A DNA stretch of 33,265 bases from contig NZ_VFRR01000009.1 in assembly GCF_006385675.1 (NCBI RefSeq), forward strand, positions 1 to 33,265. Reading direction: 5' to 3'. Positions 24,881 through 32,902 of the stretch are shown here, piece by piece. Every line of letters begins with the position of its first letter. The stretch's first letter is position 1. The translations under genes were made by a program, and so were the position numbers. The DNA is from Maribrevibacterium harenarium. Lineage in GTDB: Bacteria > Pseudomonadota > Gammaproteobacteria > Pseudomonadales > Marinomonadaceae. Below the pieces are notes generated by a model, which was not told the DNA's origin, ran no database searches, and was given only the letters and a program-made list of their open reading frames with translations.

Positions 24881-25440
24881 CCTCTCTGAATCAATCCGCC
24901 ACCCAGCAATTTGACTACTGCTGGCACCCATTAAAGCGGGTGGCAAAGCAACGTATACCCAAAGCACTATGGCCTTGGCTAGCGCAAACGGCATCCTTGA
25001 CCCACTGCTTGCGCCAAGCCGGACATTTAGAAGTTCAAGTGCTGGAAGATTGTTGGGGTAAAGCTACCCATAGGGAGCAGCGTCGTCTGGGGTTACATCC
25101 ACGAGAGGCGGTACGGGTGCGTACGGTACTTCTGCATGTAGATGGTATCCCCGTCGTTTATGGTCGTTCCATCATCCCGGCCCGCTCGCTGCGGGGACAC
25201 TGGCGCTTTCTCACTCATTTAGGTAGCAAGCCACTGGGCGGCTATCTCTATCGTCAGACCCGACAAACACGCAGCCGTATTGAAATCACCCGACTCCCTG
25301 CTGGTATACTCAGCCATCGTACAGAGGCCCTTTGGGCCAGACGCTCGGTATTTTATGGCTACGGCCCTGGCGTACTGGTAAACGAAGCCTTTTTCCCAGA
25401 AATTGACACCTTGCAGCCACCCAAATTGACTTATGAGTAA
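24877..25440 (+). CDS. ubiC: Chorismate lyase (chorismate pyruvate-lyase)
   Basis: A 187-residue enzyme converting chorismate to 4-hydroxybenzoate and pyruvate, the first committed step of ubiquinone synthesis. Family blocks: REAVRVRTVLLHVDGIPVV with the substrate arginine, YGRSIIPARSLRG, GSKPLGGYLY, and the C-terminal NEAFFPEI with the key glutamate. The ATG at 24877 overlaps the HDOD stop; the longer in-frame ORF from 24808 would run deep into that gene and is not used. It overlaps ubiA by 8 bp. Confidence 0.93.
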   Translation: MTSLNQSATQQFDYCWHPLKRVAKQRIPKALWPWLAQTASLTHCLRQAGHLEVQVLEDCWGKATHREQRRLGLHPREAVRVRTVLLHVDGIPVVYGRSIIPARSLRGHWRFLTHLGSKPLGGYLYRQTRQTRSRIEITRLPAGILSHRTEALWARRSVFYGYGPGVLVNEAFFPEIDTLQPPKLTYE

Positions 25441-26287
25441 ATTAAAAGACTACGCGGATTTAACCCGTTTTAATCGCCCAATCGGCTCTTTGCTATTGAT
25501 GTGGCCAACCCTATGGGCCCTATGGATCGCAGGACAGGGTTCACCAGATTGGGACTTAGTGCTTATTTTTGTACTCGGTGTCTTTGCCATGCGTTCTGCA
25601 GGATGTGTCATTAATGATTATGCTGATCGCCATGTGGATGGGCATGTGGAACGTACCAAACAGCGTCCATTACCTTCTGGGCGTGTTAGTGAAAAAGAAG
25701 CACTAGCGCTCTTTATTGTATTAGGTTTGCTAAGCTTTGGCTTGGTACTAATGACCGATTGGCAAACAGTATTGTTATCGTTCGTTGGCTTATTTCTCGC
25801 AGCCCTTTACCCTTTTATGAAGCGCTATACCCACCTACCCCAATTGTTTCTGGGGTTAGCCTTTTCTTGGGCCATTCCGATGGCTTACAGCGCCCAAGGG
25901 GGAAGCTTATTAGACCCAATTTTATGGATGCTCTTTGTCGCCAACGCCCTATGGACGATTGCTTACGATACCTACTATGCCATGACAGACCGTCCTGACG
26001 ATCTTAAGGTGGGCATCAAATCCACCGCTATTCTGTTTGGTCGTGCCGATTTATTTGTCATCGTCTGCCTACAGGGGCTGATGTTGTCATTAATGCTGTG
26101 GATTGGGGTATTAAGTAACTTAGGTATTGCTTACTACATCTCAATCATTGTCGCTATCATACTGTTTTATAAGCAATTTCAGCAGGCAAAAAGCCGTGAT
26201 CGGCAAGCCTGCTTCCGCTCTTTCTTAGATAATAACCGTATCGGTTACTGTTTATTTGCTGGAATCCTCGTCGGCTATTACATTTGA
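25433..26287 (+). CDS. ubiA: 4-hydroxybenzoate octaprenyltransferase
   Basis: A 284-residue, multi-helix inner-membrane prenyltransferase that joins 4-hydroxybenzoate to the polyprenyl tail in ubiquinone synthesis. The two Asp-rich motifs are N61-D62-xx-D65 (NDYADRHVDGHVERT) and YDTYYAMTDRPDD (D179, D186, D190). The GSLLLMWPTLWALW block at 18-31 is typical. It is translationally coupled to ubiC, whose product is its substrate. Confidence 0.97.
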   Translation: MSKLKDYADLTRFNRPIGSLLLMWPTLWALWIAGQGSPDWDLVLIFVLGVFAMRSAGCVINDYADRHVDGHVERTKQRPLPSGRVSEKEALALFIVLGLLSFGLVLMTDWQTVLLSFVGLFLAALYPFMKRYTHLPQLFLGLAFSWAIPMAYSAQGGSLLDPILWMLFVANALWTIAYDTYYAMTDRPDDLKVGIKSTAILFGRADLFVIVCLQGLMLSLMLWIGVLSNLGIAYYISIIVAIILFYKQFQQAKSRDRQACFRSFLDNNRIGYCLFAGILVGYYI

Positions 26288-26300
26288 ATATGGCAGTCAT

Positions 26301-26324
26301 GTGACAATTTAATCTAATTGTCAC
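26301..26324. promoter_or_regulatory. Perfect 9-6-9 dyad / possible Pho box before phoB
   Basis: GTGACAATT, six bases, AATTGTCAC: a perfect dyad 48 bp before phoB. The right arm extends to TTGTCACAAAA (26318-26328), matching the Pho-box 11-mer CTGTCATAWAW at 9 of 11, with TTTAAT at 26335-26340 as a possible -10. On the minus strand, TTGTCACATGA followed by CTGCCATATTC also resembles a two-unit Pho box. Autoregulation by PhoB is therefore plausible. Confidence 0.5.
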
Positions 26325-26371
26325 AAAAGCCCGCTTTAATAAAACCGTTCGTGAGATGAGGGTATAATCCT

Positions 26372-27067
26372 GTGACCGGTAAAAAAGTATTAATTATAGA
26401 TGACGAGGCACCAATCAGAGAGATGATTGCTGTCGCGCTCGAAATGGCAGGCTATGAATATTTAGAAGCTGCCAACAGCCAACAAGGCCATGAAATCATT
26501 GTTGACCACCGCCCTGACTTGATCTTAGTCGATTGGATGATGCCGGGGGGTAGCGGCATTGAGTTGACCCGTCGTTTGAAGAAAGATCCCACGACCGCTG
26601 AAATCCCGGTGATTATGTTGACCGCCAAGAGCGAAGAAGACAACAAAATTCAAGGATTAGAAGCGGGAGCAGACGACTATATTACTAAGCCATTTTCTCC
26701 TCGTGAATTGGTAGCACGCCTAAAAGCCGTTTTACGTCGTGCTACCCCACAAGGTGTGGACGAGCCCATCGAAGTGGATGGTTTGCTGCTTGACCCGATC
26801 AGCCAACGGGTTAGCATCGGTAGCACCCCGATTGAAATGGGGCCGACAGAATATCGCCTGCTAAAATTCTTGATGACCCACCAAGAACGGGCCTATTCCA
26901 GGGCTCAATTGCTGGACCAAGTTTGGGGTGGCAACGTCTATGTGGAAGAACGTACCGTCGATGTGCATATTCGTCGGTTGCGTAAAGCCATTGGCGAATC
27001 CCACGATTTCTTAATCCAAACGGTACGGGGAACAGGCTACCGTTTTTCATCTAAACGGATTGCTTAA
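26372..27067 (+). CDS. phoB: Phosphate response regulator PhoB
   Basis: A 231-residue OmpR-type regulator that switches on the phosphate-starvation genes. The receiver has D10-D11, phospho-acceptor D54 (LVDWMMPGGSG), T84 and K106. The C-terminal winged helix includes EYRLLKFLMTHQERAYSRAQ and VDVHIRRLRKAIG. The WMMPGGSGIE block is characteristic of PhoB itself. The start is GTG with GAGGG about 9 nt upstream. It is followed after 6 bp by phoR. Confidence 0.95.
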   Translation: MTGKKVLIIDDEAPIREMIAVALEMAGYEYLEAANSQQGHEIIVDHRPDLILVDWMMPGGSGIELTRRLKKDPTTAEIPVIMLTAKSEEDNKIQGLEAGADDYITKPFSPRELVARLKAVLRRATPQGVDEPIEVDGLLLDPISQRVSIGSTPIEMGPTEYRLLKFLMTHQERAYSRAQLLDQVWGGNVYVEERTVDVHIRRLRKAIGESHDFLIQTVRGTGYRFSSKRIA

Positions 27068-27073
27068 ACGCTT

Positions 27074-28432
27074 ATGAAAGAGATTTGGCGTCGCGCCATT
27101 TTGAATTGGTCAATAGGGTTGATCGCCGTACTGGTGATTGGCGTGGTGCTGAAGCACCCCTTGGAGCTGGTATTTATTTACGTGCTCGGCTCACTGTATT
27201 TGCAGTTTTATCAGCTATACCAATTTCACTCTTGGTTACGTCGCTCAGGCAAGGCTTCGCCTCCAGAGTCCTCTGGTATTTGGGGGGAAGTGTTTGATGC
27301 CGTCTATCGTTTGCAGAAAAAACAGCGTAAATCCAAACGCCGGATGCGTCAGGCTTTGAATCGGGTGGAAAACTCTACCGCAGCCTTAAAAGAAGGCGTT
27401 ATCATGGCGGACAGCCAAGGAGCGCTGGAATGGTGGAATAACTCCGCGGGGCATTTACTCGGGCTGATGCGACCAGTCGACCGAGGTCAACCCATCACCA
27501 ATATCTTACGCAACCCAGATTTCTTTCGTTACTTTAGTCAGAAACGTTTTGGTGAGCCGCTGGTCATTAAATCTCCAGCCAAGGAAGGGATGTATATCGA
27601 GATACAAACCACCTTGTATGACCAGAACGATCATTTGATCTTTGTACGGGATGTCACCCGACTACACCTTTTGGAGCAAATGCGTAAAGATTTCGTCGCC
27701 AATGCCTCCCACGAACTAAAAACGCCACTGACGGTGATTAAAGGTTATCTGGAAACACTCGGTATGTTTAAAGATAACCTGCCGGCAAGTATGCAGCGCG
27801 GTATCGACAATATGACGGATCAGTCTGCCCGTATGGAGCAGCTAATTGAGGATTTATTGTTATTGTCGCGCTTAGAAGCCAATGAAAAACCGGAAAATCA
27901 CCAGTGGATCAATCTAGCGGAGTTAGCCACCACACTGCAGAAAATGGCGAATCCACTACTGGATGAGCGCTTTGAGCTAAACTTTGATATTCCCAACGAC
28001 AGCTTTATTTATGGGGCTTATAACGAGCTTTATAGCGCCTTCTCCAACTTGGTATTGAACGCTATCAAGTACTCACCGGAAGGTGGCAATATCCAAGTAA
28101 GTTGGCGCAACACCGAGGTCAGTGGCATTTTTACCGTCAAAGATGAAGGGATTGGTATCGATCCGCGCTATATCCCACGCCTTACTGAACGCTTCTTCCG
28201 CGTGGACAAGGGCCGTAGTTCAGCGACTGGGGGCACAGGACTAGGCCTAGCCATAGTCAAACATGTGCTCATTCATCATAGTGCAAAATTACAGGTGAAT
28301 AGCCAACCTAACTATGGCTCGACCTTCTCCTGTTATTTCCCTGCTGACCGAGTGCGTAAGGACCCCCTATTGCAGGCGGTCACCAATACGGATCTCGCTC
28401 CCACCAATGATTCCCAGCGCGAGCGGACTTAG
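27074..28432 (+). CDS. phoR: Phosphate regulon sensor histidine kinase PhoR
   Basis: A 452-residue inner-membrane kinase that phosphorylates PhoB when phosphate is low, sensed through the PstSCAB-PhoU complex. Two close N-terminal helices (about 10-50) have almost no periplasmic loop, as usual for PhoR. A PAS domain follows (about 95-195, TAALKEGVIMADSQGALEWW). HisKA carries H213 (NASHELKTPLTVIKG). The ATPase has N325/N329 (NLVLNAIKYSPEGG), DEGIGID (357-363) and GTGLGLAIVK. All catalytic motifs are intact. Its stop directly abuts the stop of the convergent receiver/PilZ-like gene. Confidence 0.95.
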   Translation: MKEIWRRAILNWSIGLIAVLVIGVVLKHPLELVFIYVLGSLYLQFYQLYQFHSWLRRSGKASPPESSGIWGEVFDAVYRLQKKQRKSKRRMRQALNRVENSTAALKEGVIMADSQGALEWWNNSAGHLLGLMRPVDRGQPITNILRNPDFFRYFSQKRFGEPLVIKSPAKEGMYIEIQTTLYDQNDHLIFVRDVTRLHLLEQMRKDFVANASHELKTPLTVIKGYLETLGMFKDNLPASMQRGIDNMTDQSARMEQLIEDLLLLSRLEANEKPENHQWINLAELATTLQKMANPLLDERFELNFDIPNDSFIYGAYNELYSAFSNLVLNAIKYSPEGGNIQVSWRNTEVSGIFTVKDEGIGIDPRYIPRLTERFFRVDKGRSSATGGTGLGLAIVKHVLIHHSAKLQVNSQPNYGSTFSCYFPADRVRKDPLLQAVTNTDLAPTNDSQRERT

Positions 28433-29275
28433 TTAAACCGCATCAAACAGAGCCGTTAGAAAAGCTTCTTTCTCGTGATCTTGGTCGATAAGAGCCAAGG
28501 TCACCGTAAGGAAAGCGGAGTCTGGCTTTTTCTCTGTGGTAGCAACGGACTGCACATAGTAATTCAAGCGATTTAATTGCTTTTCGTGTTCTAAATCGAG
28601 CACCGCTTGATCTAGCACCGTGGGGATCACATCATCACTTTTGATCAGCAAAGTGACTTCCTGCTTACTCAAGTGGATGACCATGCAACGAAATTGTTTA
28701 CCGGCAAAACGTACCAAGGTCGGTATCTTAACATCCTTAGTTTTCACTACGGCAGCGGGGGGTGGCGTAATCTTGCTGGAACTTGTTACCCGTTGCTTAC
28801 CAGCACCACCAGTAAGAATATCTAAGGAAGCAGAAGCTACGCCACCAGGCGTGACTGTCGCGCGCTGACCACTTTTCAACTTACCATCGAGATTATGTTT
28901 TTTTGCCGCAGATAGTACCTTATTGACTAACTGTTCCGCCGAAAAAGGCTTGCCCATATAGTCAGTCACACCGGTTTGGACAGCCTCGACAACATGACTT
29001 TTGTCGCCACGGCTAGTAATCATGACAAAAGGGAGGGTTTCCTTGCTGTACTGAGGTTGCTTGCGACACCAATCTAGCAGCTCCACCCCCGTCATTTCTG
29101 GCATCTCCCAGTCACACAGCACCATGTCGAACTTGACCTTTTCCAACATTTGCTGAGCTTTGCGTCCGTTAACCGCTTCTTCGACCGTGACGCTGGGAAA
29201 TTGCTTACGCAGGGTGCGTTTGATCAAATCACGGGTAAAGGTTGCATCATCAACGACGAGTATCTTTAATGACAT
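28433..29275 (-). CDS. Response regulator: CheY-type receiver plus PilZ-like C-terminal domain
   Basis: A 280-residue protein. The receiver (1-125) has D9-D10, phospho-acceptor D55 (VLCDWEMPEMTG), T87 and K109, so it should be phosphorylatable. A low-complexity linker follows (about 130-180). The C-terminal segment (about 185-275, IPTLVRFAGKQFRCMVIHLS) has the length and strand pattern of a PilZ-like domain, but the c-di-GMP-binding RxxxR and D/NxSxxG are not seen, so ligand binding is doubtful. It has no DNA-binding domain. Its start lies 26 bp inside cysZ, so the two are coupled. No cognate kinase is adjacent on this strand. Confidence 0.78.
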   Translation of the reverse strand: MSLKILVVDDATFTRDLIKRTLRKQFPSVTVEEAVNGRKAQQMLEKVKFDMVLCDWEMPEMTGVELLDWCRKQPQYSKETLPFVMITSRGDKSHVVEAVQTGVTDYMGKPFSAEQLVNKVLSAAKKHNLDGKLKSGQRATVTPGGVASASLDILTGGAGKQRVTSSSKITPPPAAVVKTKDVKIPTLVRFAGKQFRCMVIHLSKQEVTLLIKSDDVIPTVLDQAVLDLEHEKQLNRLNYYVQSVATTEKKPDSAFLTVTLALIDQDHEKEAFLTALFDAV

Positions 29276-30056
29276 GGGTAGGGCGGTCCTTTTGTTGTTG
29301 AGTCAGTAAGTCAGAAAAATGATATTGGCCATCCAGTTGGCTAACCCATAATAGCGTAGCGGCGACTACCGCAACAGGCATCATAATCAAGTTCAGTACC
29401 GGAATGGTGACTGCAAGCATCATGATAAACCCAAAGGTCCAACACAAAAATGGTTGTTCACGTAACGTCTCACGCATCAAGCGAAAGCTAATCTTATTAT
29501 TATCAAAGGCATAATCCATATACTGTACAGCCAGCATCCAAGCGGAAAACAATAGCAGTAGTACTGGCGCAACAATGTTCACTAAAGGCACAAAGGACAA
29601 TAAAAACAAACCGATAAAACGTGGTAAGAAGTAGCCTAGCTTTTGTAATTCACGCTGTATGCTCCGCCCTACCATCGCCATAATAGCCTGGGCATTTAAA
29701 TCATCATCAAAAGTTTTACCGGTCAGCTTGGTCTCAACTTTTTCAGCCAAAATCGCCATAAATGGCGCGGCTAAAATATTCACCCCAACGGAAAAGCTAT
29801 AGAACAACAAGATCCCGACTAGGATGGCAAAAATCACTTGAAACACCACATGGATAAACGACAACCAATCTGGTACGTAGGCCATTAACCCATCTACCGC
29901 TACCCCCAAGTAGCTCAATGCCACAATATAAATGAGTGCTAATAAGGCGATGTTAGCCGCTAAGGGAGCTAAGACAAATAGTCTTAAATCGGGGGAAAAC
30001 AATAAGGGAAATGCTCGCCCAAATGCGGCGATGACTTTAAACGGCTGGGTAATCAA
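29250..30056 (-). CDS. cysZ: Sulfate transporter CysZ (EI24 family)
   Basis: A 268-residue inner-membrane protein of the CysZ/EI24 family, which allows sulfate uptake for cysteine synthesis. It has long hydrophobic helices (about 25-50, 68-100, 145-175 and 200-235), the GVNILAAPFMAILAEKVE block and AVQYMDYAFDNNKISFRLMR, both typical of CysZ. It overlaps the receiver gene downstream by 26 bp, an unusual partnership for a sulfate permease. Confidence 0.85.
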   Translation of the reverse strand: MITQPFKVIAAFGRAFPLLFSPDLRLFVLAPLAANIALLALIYIVALSYLGVAVDGLMAYVPDWLSFIHVVFQVIFAILVGILLFYSFSVGVNILAAPFMAILAEKVETKLTGKTFDDDLNAQAIMAMVGRSIQRELQKLGYFLPRFIGLFLLSFVPLVNIVAPVLLLLFSAWMLAVQYMDYAFDNNKISFRLMRETLREQPFLCWTFGFIMMLAVTIPVLNLIMMPVAVVAATLLWVSQLDGQYHFSDLLTQQQKDRPTHVIKDTRR

Positions 30057-30141
30057 CGCTATATCCTTTCGTCATTACAAACAATATCGTGTAGATGGGG
30101 ATAGTATCACGGGAGACAAGGTGCGATAAAAACCAATGCAC

Positions 30142-30175
30142 CAAAAAGTCATTCACGGACAAACGTGTCTTTTTG
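30142..30175. promoter_or_regulatory. Imperfect dyad in the cysZ / COG3915 divergent region
   Basis: CAAAAAG ... CACG-N6-CGTG ... CTTTTTG: outer 7-bp arms (30142-30148, 30169-30175) and inner 4-bp arms, with an asymmetric bulge. A terminator is not needed between divergent genes, so an operator is more likely. No convincing -35/-10 pair was found for either gene in the 199-bp gap. Confidence 0.35.
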
Positions 30176-30255
30176 TAACTTTAACCAGATTAAAACAGGT
30201 ATTTGTGTGACTTTTGGTTATTATTTGGCAAAGATGTAATCAATGGGCCAAATTG

Positions 30256-30762
30256 ATGCTATTCCGAGTTTTCTTCCTTTTGACGCTATTCTTCAGTACG
30301 CCATGGACCCAGGCGTTGCCACTACCGGATCATGCCCCGATTCTCACAGTCACGGGGGCAATAAAGATTACCAATCAGCCAGGCAAAGCAGTCTTCGATG
30401 CCGCTATGCTCGCTCGACTCGAACAAAAGGTGGTTGTGACCCACAACCCCTGGAGCACATCGGCTCGTCGCTATCGCGGGGTGACGCCTCAAGCCCTACT
30501 CGATGCGGTGGGAGCAGACGGTAATGTGCTTCGTATCAAAGCTCTGAACAACTATATAACAGAAGTTCCAGTGAGTGATTTTCGACGTTTTGATGTGGTT
30601 TTCGCTACCCATGTGGACGGCGAAATCATGTCGGTACGATCGAAAGGTCCAATTATGTTGGTATACAATTTTGACTCCTCACCCACATTACAAGCCGAGG
30701 TCTATTACGGGCGCTCAATCTGGCAGATTACCTCAATCGAAGTCATACAACGCGAGCCCTAA
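30256..30762 (+). CDS. Secreted COG3915-type molybdopterin-oxidoreductase-like protein
   Basis: A 168-residue exported protein. Starting at the ATG at 30256 gives a clean signal peptide (LFRVFFLLTLFFSTPWTQA), with cleavage near residue 20; the longer ORF from a TTG at 30214 is less likely. The mature part resembles the small oxidoreductase molybdopterin-binding (SUOX-like) fold: PILTVTGAI, YRGVTPQALLDAVGADG, ALNNYITEVPVSDF, MSVRSKGPIMLVYNFD and YYGRSIWQI. There is no cysteine anywhere, so the molybdenum ligand of true sulfite-oxidase-like enzymes is absent and it is probably a binding or sensing protein. It sits 6 bp before a membrane sensor gene; it may be the periplasmic partner of that sensor. 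Confidence 0.75.
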   Translation: MLFRVFFLLTLFFSTPWTQALPLPDHAPILTVTGAIKITNQPGKAVFDAAMLARLEQKVVVTHNPWSTSARRYRGVTPQALLDAVGADGNVLRIKALNNYITEVPVSDFRRFDVVFATHVDGEIMSVRSKGPIMLVYNFDSSPTLQAEVYYGRSIWQITSIEVIQREP

Positions 30763-30768
30763 CCTACC

Positions 30769-32538
30769 ATGCCAGATACGTCTTTATTTGTGCAGATGAA
30801 ACAGCGTGTACATCAGCTCATTTTAGCGGCTACCCTAACTGCCCTATTACTGTTGGGGGCATTGGTTGTTTACTTAAGTATGCAAGCCAATGAAGCCAGT
30901 TATGTTAACGCACGCAGTGCGTTCGAGAGCTCCCGCTGGAATGCCTTGCAGCTCCAGGTGCAAACCTATCGCTTTGCTAACTATCTGCAACGTCTTAGCA
31001 AGGACGACTTACCACTACAGGGCGACTCATTATTTCAATATGACCTGTTAATGAGTCGCATCGATTTACTGCGTACCGGTCAAATCGGTGACTTGGTAAA
31101 GACCTTCGGGGGTGGTCGAGTTACCCGGCTCATCAATATTATTAATGGTGAATTTGAGTTAATTGGTGCCAGTCTGGCGCGGCTTGAGCAAGGCGATTTA
31201 GCGGTCGTAAGCAATATTCTCGCCCGTTTAGAGGTAACGGATACACGCATCAATGAGTTGGTAGTATTAGTTAATGAAGGCGCCAATGACCATGTCACGG
31301 AACAACGTAATCAACTGAATCACCAACTTGAGCTATTGCAAAATCTATGTGTCTTGTTAACGCTCACCTTGGCTGCATTACTGATACTGCTGCGGCAACA
31401 GACAAAACAACTACAGACCTTACGTAGCCAAGGGAAGCAACTTGAAGCACAGTTGGAAGCACAAGCGAAGCAACACACTAATGAACTTATTTGTCTGGTA
31501 AAGCAATTACATCCGAGTGTGGCCGAATTAGTCGGAGGCTTGTCACCCCAGAGCGAGTTATCAGCGGCTGATACACGACGCATTCGCTTCAAAGCACAAC
31601 AACTCGATCGAAATTTGAATGCTATCCAAGCACTGATTACACCATTTGAGCCGCAACACCTTAAGGAAAATCTGACCGCCACTGTCGAAGTGTTTGATAC
31701 ACTCTTCGAGCAGCTAATTCCCCAATTACGATTTCAGCACAATCGGCTGATCTTGCGCCTAGATCCTTCACTTCCCGCACAGCTAACAACCGACTTTGTA
31801 CTGCTGCAGCAAACCATTTCCCCACTGCTAGAAAGCGTTATGCTGCATGATTCCAATCAGTGTTTTGCCCTAACAATACAAACTTCAGATTTGCCGGTAC
31901 CGACCAATGGTTTGTTCCAAGCCCCAATAATGGTTCAATGCCACCTACAGACTAGCGTAAAAGATTTCTTTTCCGAGGCTGCAAAAGCCATGTTAATTGA
32001 GCCTTTGCATAACTCAGAAAATGATGGGCTGATGACCTATGTATGCGAATTGGGTGTAAGCCTGACACTTATGAAGCTTCGTCTCGAACAGTTGGGCGGA
32101 GGATTGCGCCTGAGTATAAAACCCGACCAAACCCTAGATTTTTTACTCGATCTTCCCTTTGAAAAGGTTCACCTTGCTCCGACACTAGCGGTAAAGACCG
32201 CTCCTTTAAGTGGCCATATCCACTTAGTAAAAAGTGAGCAGTTTGATGGGCATAGCTATCAAAACACTATTCTCGTGCACATATTAAGTAACATGGGACT
32301 AATCGTCAGCCAAAGCACATCCTTGGTAAATCAAGAAGACGCTACTAAAGCCGACTTAATTCTACTGGCAAACCATAATCCGATTGCCGCAATGCTAACA
32401 TTACCTGAGCTACACAAAGATCAGGATGAATACGATATACCGACTGAAGCTCTTATTCCGTTGCCGGCAATTATCACCTTCGCAACCCTAAGAACCTTCT
32501 TACAACGCTTTTTAGGAGAACACCATGGCTCTGCTTGA
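30769..32538 (+). CDS. Membrane hybrid-kinase-like protein with degenerate catalytic domains
   Basis: A 589-residue protein. Helix 1 is at about 15-38, a mostly helical periplasmic domain at 39-187, helix 2 at 188-208, then a coiled coil (209-240) rich in K/Q/E. The following part aligns by eye with a HisKA-HATPase-receiver order but lacks key residues: the H-box region reads LVKQLHPSVAELVGG (no SHE), the N-box reads SPLLESVMLHD near 351-361, and the G2 region reads GVSLTLMKLRLEQLGGGLRL (429-448) without GxGLGL. In the C-terminal receiver-like part, DLILLANHNP (529-538) has Ala534 where the phospho-Asp should be. It is therefore a likely pseudo-hybrid kinase. It overlaps the Hpt gene by 14 bp. 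Translation looks intact, so it is not a decayed gene. Confidence 0.7.
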   Translation: MPDTSLFVQMKQRVHQLILAATLTALLLLGALVVYLSMQANEASYVNARSAFESSRWNALQLQVQTYRFANYLQRLSKDDLPLQGDSLFQYDLLMSRIDLLRTGQIGDLVKTFGGGRVTRLINIINGEFELIGASLARLEQGDLAVVSNILARLEVTDTRINELVVLVNEGANDHVTEQRNQLNHQLELLQNLCVLLTLTLAALLILLRQQTKQLQTLRSQGKQLEAQLEAQAKQHTNELICLVKQLHPSVAELVGGLSPQSELSAADTRRIRFKAQQLDRNLNAIQALITPFEPQHLKENLTATVEVFDTLFEQLIPQLRFQHNRLILRLDPSLPAQLTTDFVLLQQTISPLLESVMLHDSNQCFALTIQTSDLPVPTNGLFQAPIMVQCHLQTSVKDFFSEAAKAMLIEPLHNSENDGLMTYVCELGVSLTLMKLRLEQLGGGLRLSIKPDQTLDFLLDLPFEKVHLAPTLAVKTAPLSGHIHLVKSEQFDGHSYQNTILVHILSNMGLIVSQSTSLVNQEDATKADLILLANHNPIAAMLTLPELHKDQDEYDIPTEALIPLPAIITFATLRTFLQRFLGEHHGSA

Positions 32539-32863
32539 TACAGCTCAACTTGATACCATGAGCGAAATTATTGGTAAGGAAACCTACCGCACCATTTTTC
32601 AAAGCTATTTAGCTGACAGCGCTGCAAAGTTGGCACAACTCAAAGAAGTCGTCGATGCTCAAGATGCGGACCACATAGAAAAGCTTAGCCACTCGCTAAA
32701 ATCAGCGACATCCAATTTAGGCATGGTGGATTTGGCAGCACGCTTCGCGACCATGGAACAACAAGGGAAAGCGGCAGATGTAGCGGGTGCACAAGCCTCT
32801 TTAGGCGGTTTAGATAGCTTATATCAGGACTCAATAGCAGCGTTAGAAGAGTATCTCGCCTAA
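32525..32863 (+). CDS. Histidine phosphotransfer (Hpt) domain protein
   Basis: A 112-residue stand-alone Hpt. The active site LSHSLKSATSNLGM keeps the phospho-histidine and follows the HxLKGxxxNLG pattern (Gly to Ser at one position). The rest is an all-helical bundle. The start overlaps the preceding sensor by 14 bp and has TTTAGGAG upstream, so the pair is coupled. In TorS/ArcB-type hybrid kinases this domain is fused to the kinase; here it is separate. Its phosphate source is unclear because the sensor appears inactive. Confidence 0.85.
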   Translation: MALLDTAQLDTMSEIIGKETYRTIFQSYLADSAAKLAQLKEVVDAQDADHIEKLSHSLKSATSNLGMVDLAARFATMEQQGKAADVAGAQASLGGLDSLYQDSIAALEEYLA

Positions 32864-32878
32864 CTCAGCTAAAGACCC

Positions 32879-32902
32879 AAAAAAGACCTGCCGCAGCAGG
32901 TC
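32879..32902 (+). terminator. Hpt-gene terminator hairpin without its T-tract
   Basis: AAAAAA, then a perfect 7-bp stem GACCTGC / GCAGGTC with loop CGCA. The A-run on the left should be mirrored by a T-run on the right, but the sequence changes at 32903 into the 38-bp repeat. It looks like a terminator split by an insertion. Confidence 0.6.

Noticed and set aside
26363..26368. TATAAT just before phoB as its promoter
   Set aside because: It would start transcription at or after the GTG codon, making a leaderless mRNA, while a ribosome site (GAGGG) is present upstream of the GTG; TTTAAT at 26335 with the dyad fits better.
31320..31682. 120-codon minus-strand ORF inside the sensor gene
   Set aside because: Serine/cysteine-rich antisense shadow with no motif; the plus-strand protein has consistent TM, coiled-coil and domain structure.
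30769..32538. Sensor gene as a pseudogene
   Set aside because: The 589-codon frame is uninterrupted, overlaps the next gene in a coupled way and keeps coherent domains; loss of catalytic residues without frame damage points to a working pseudokinase rather than decay.
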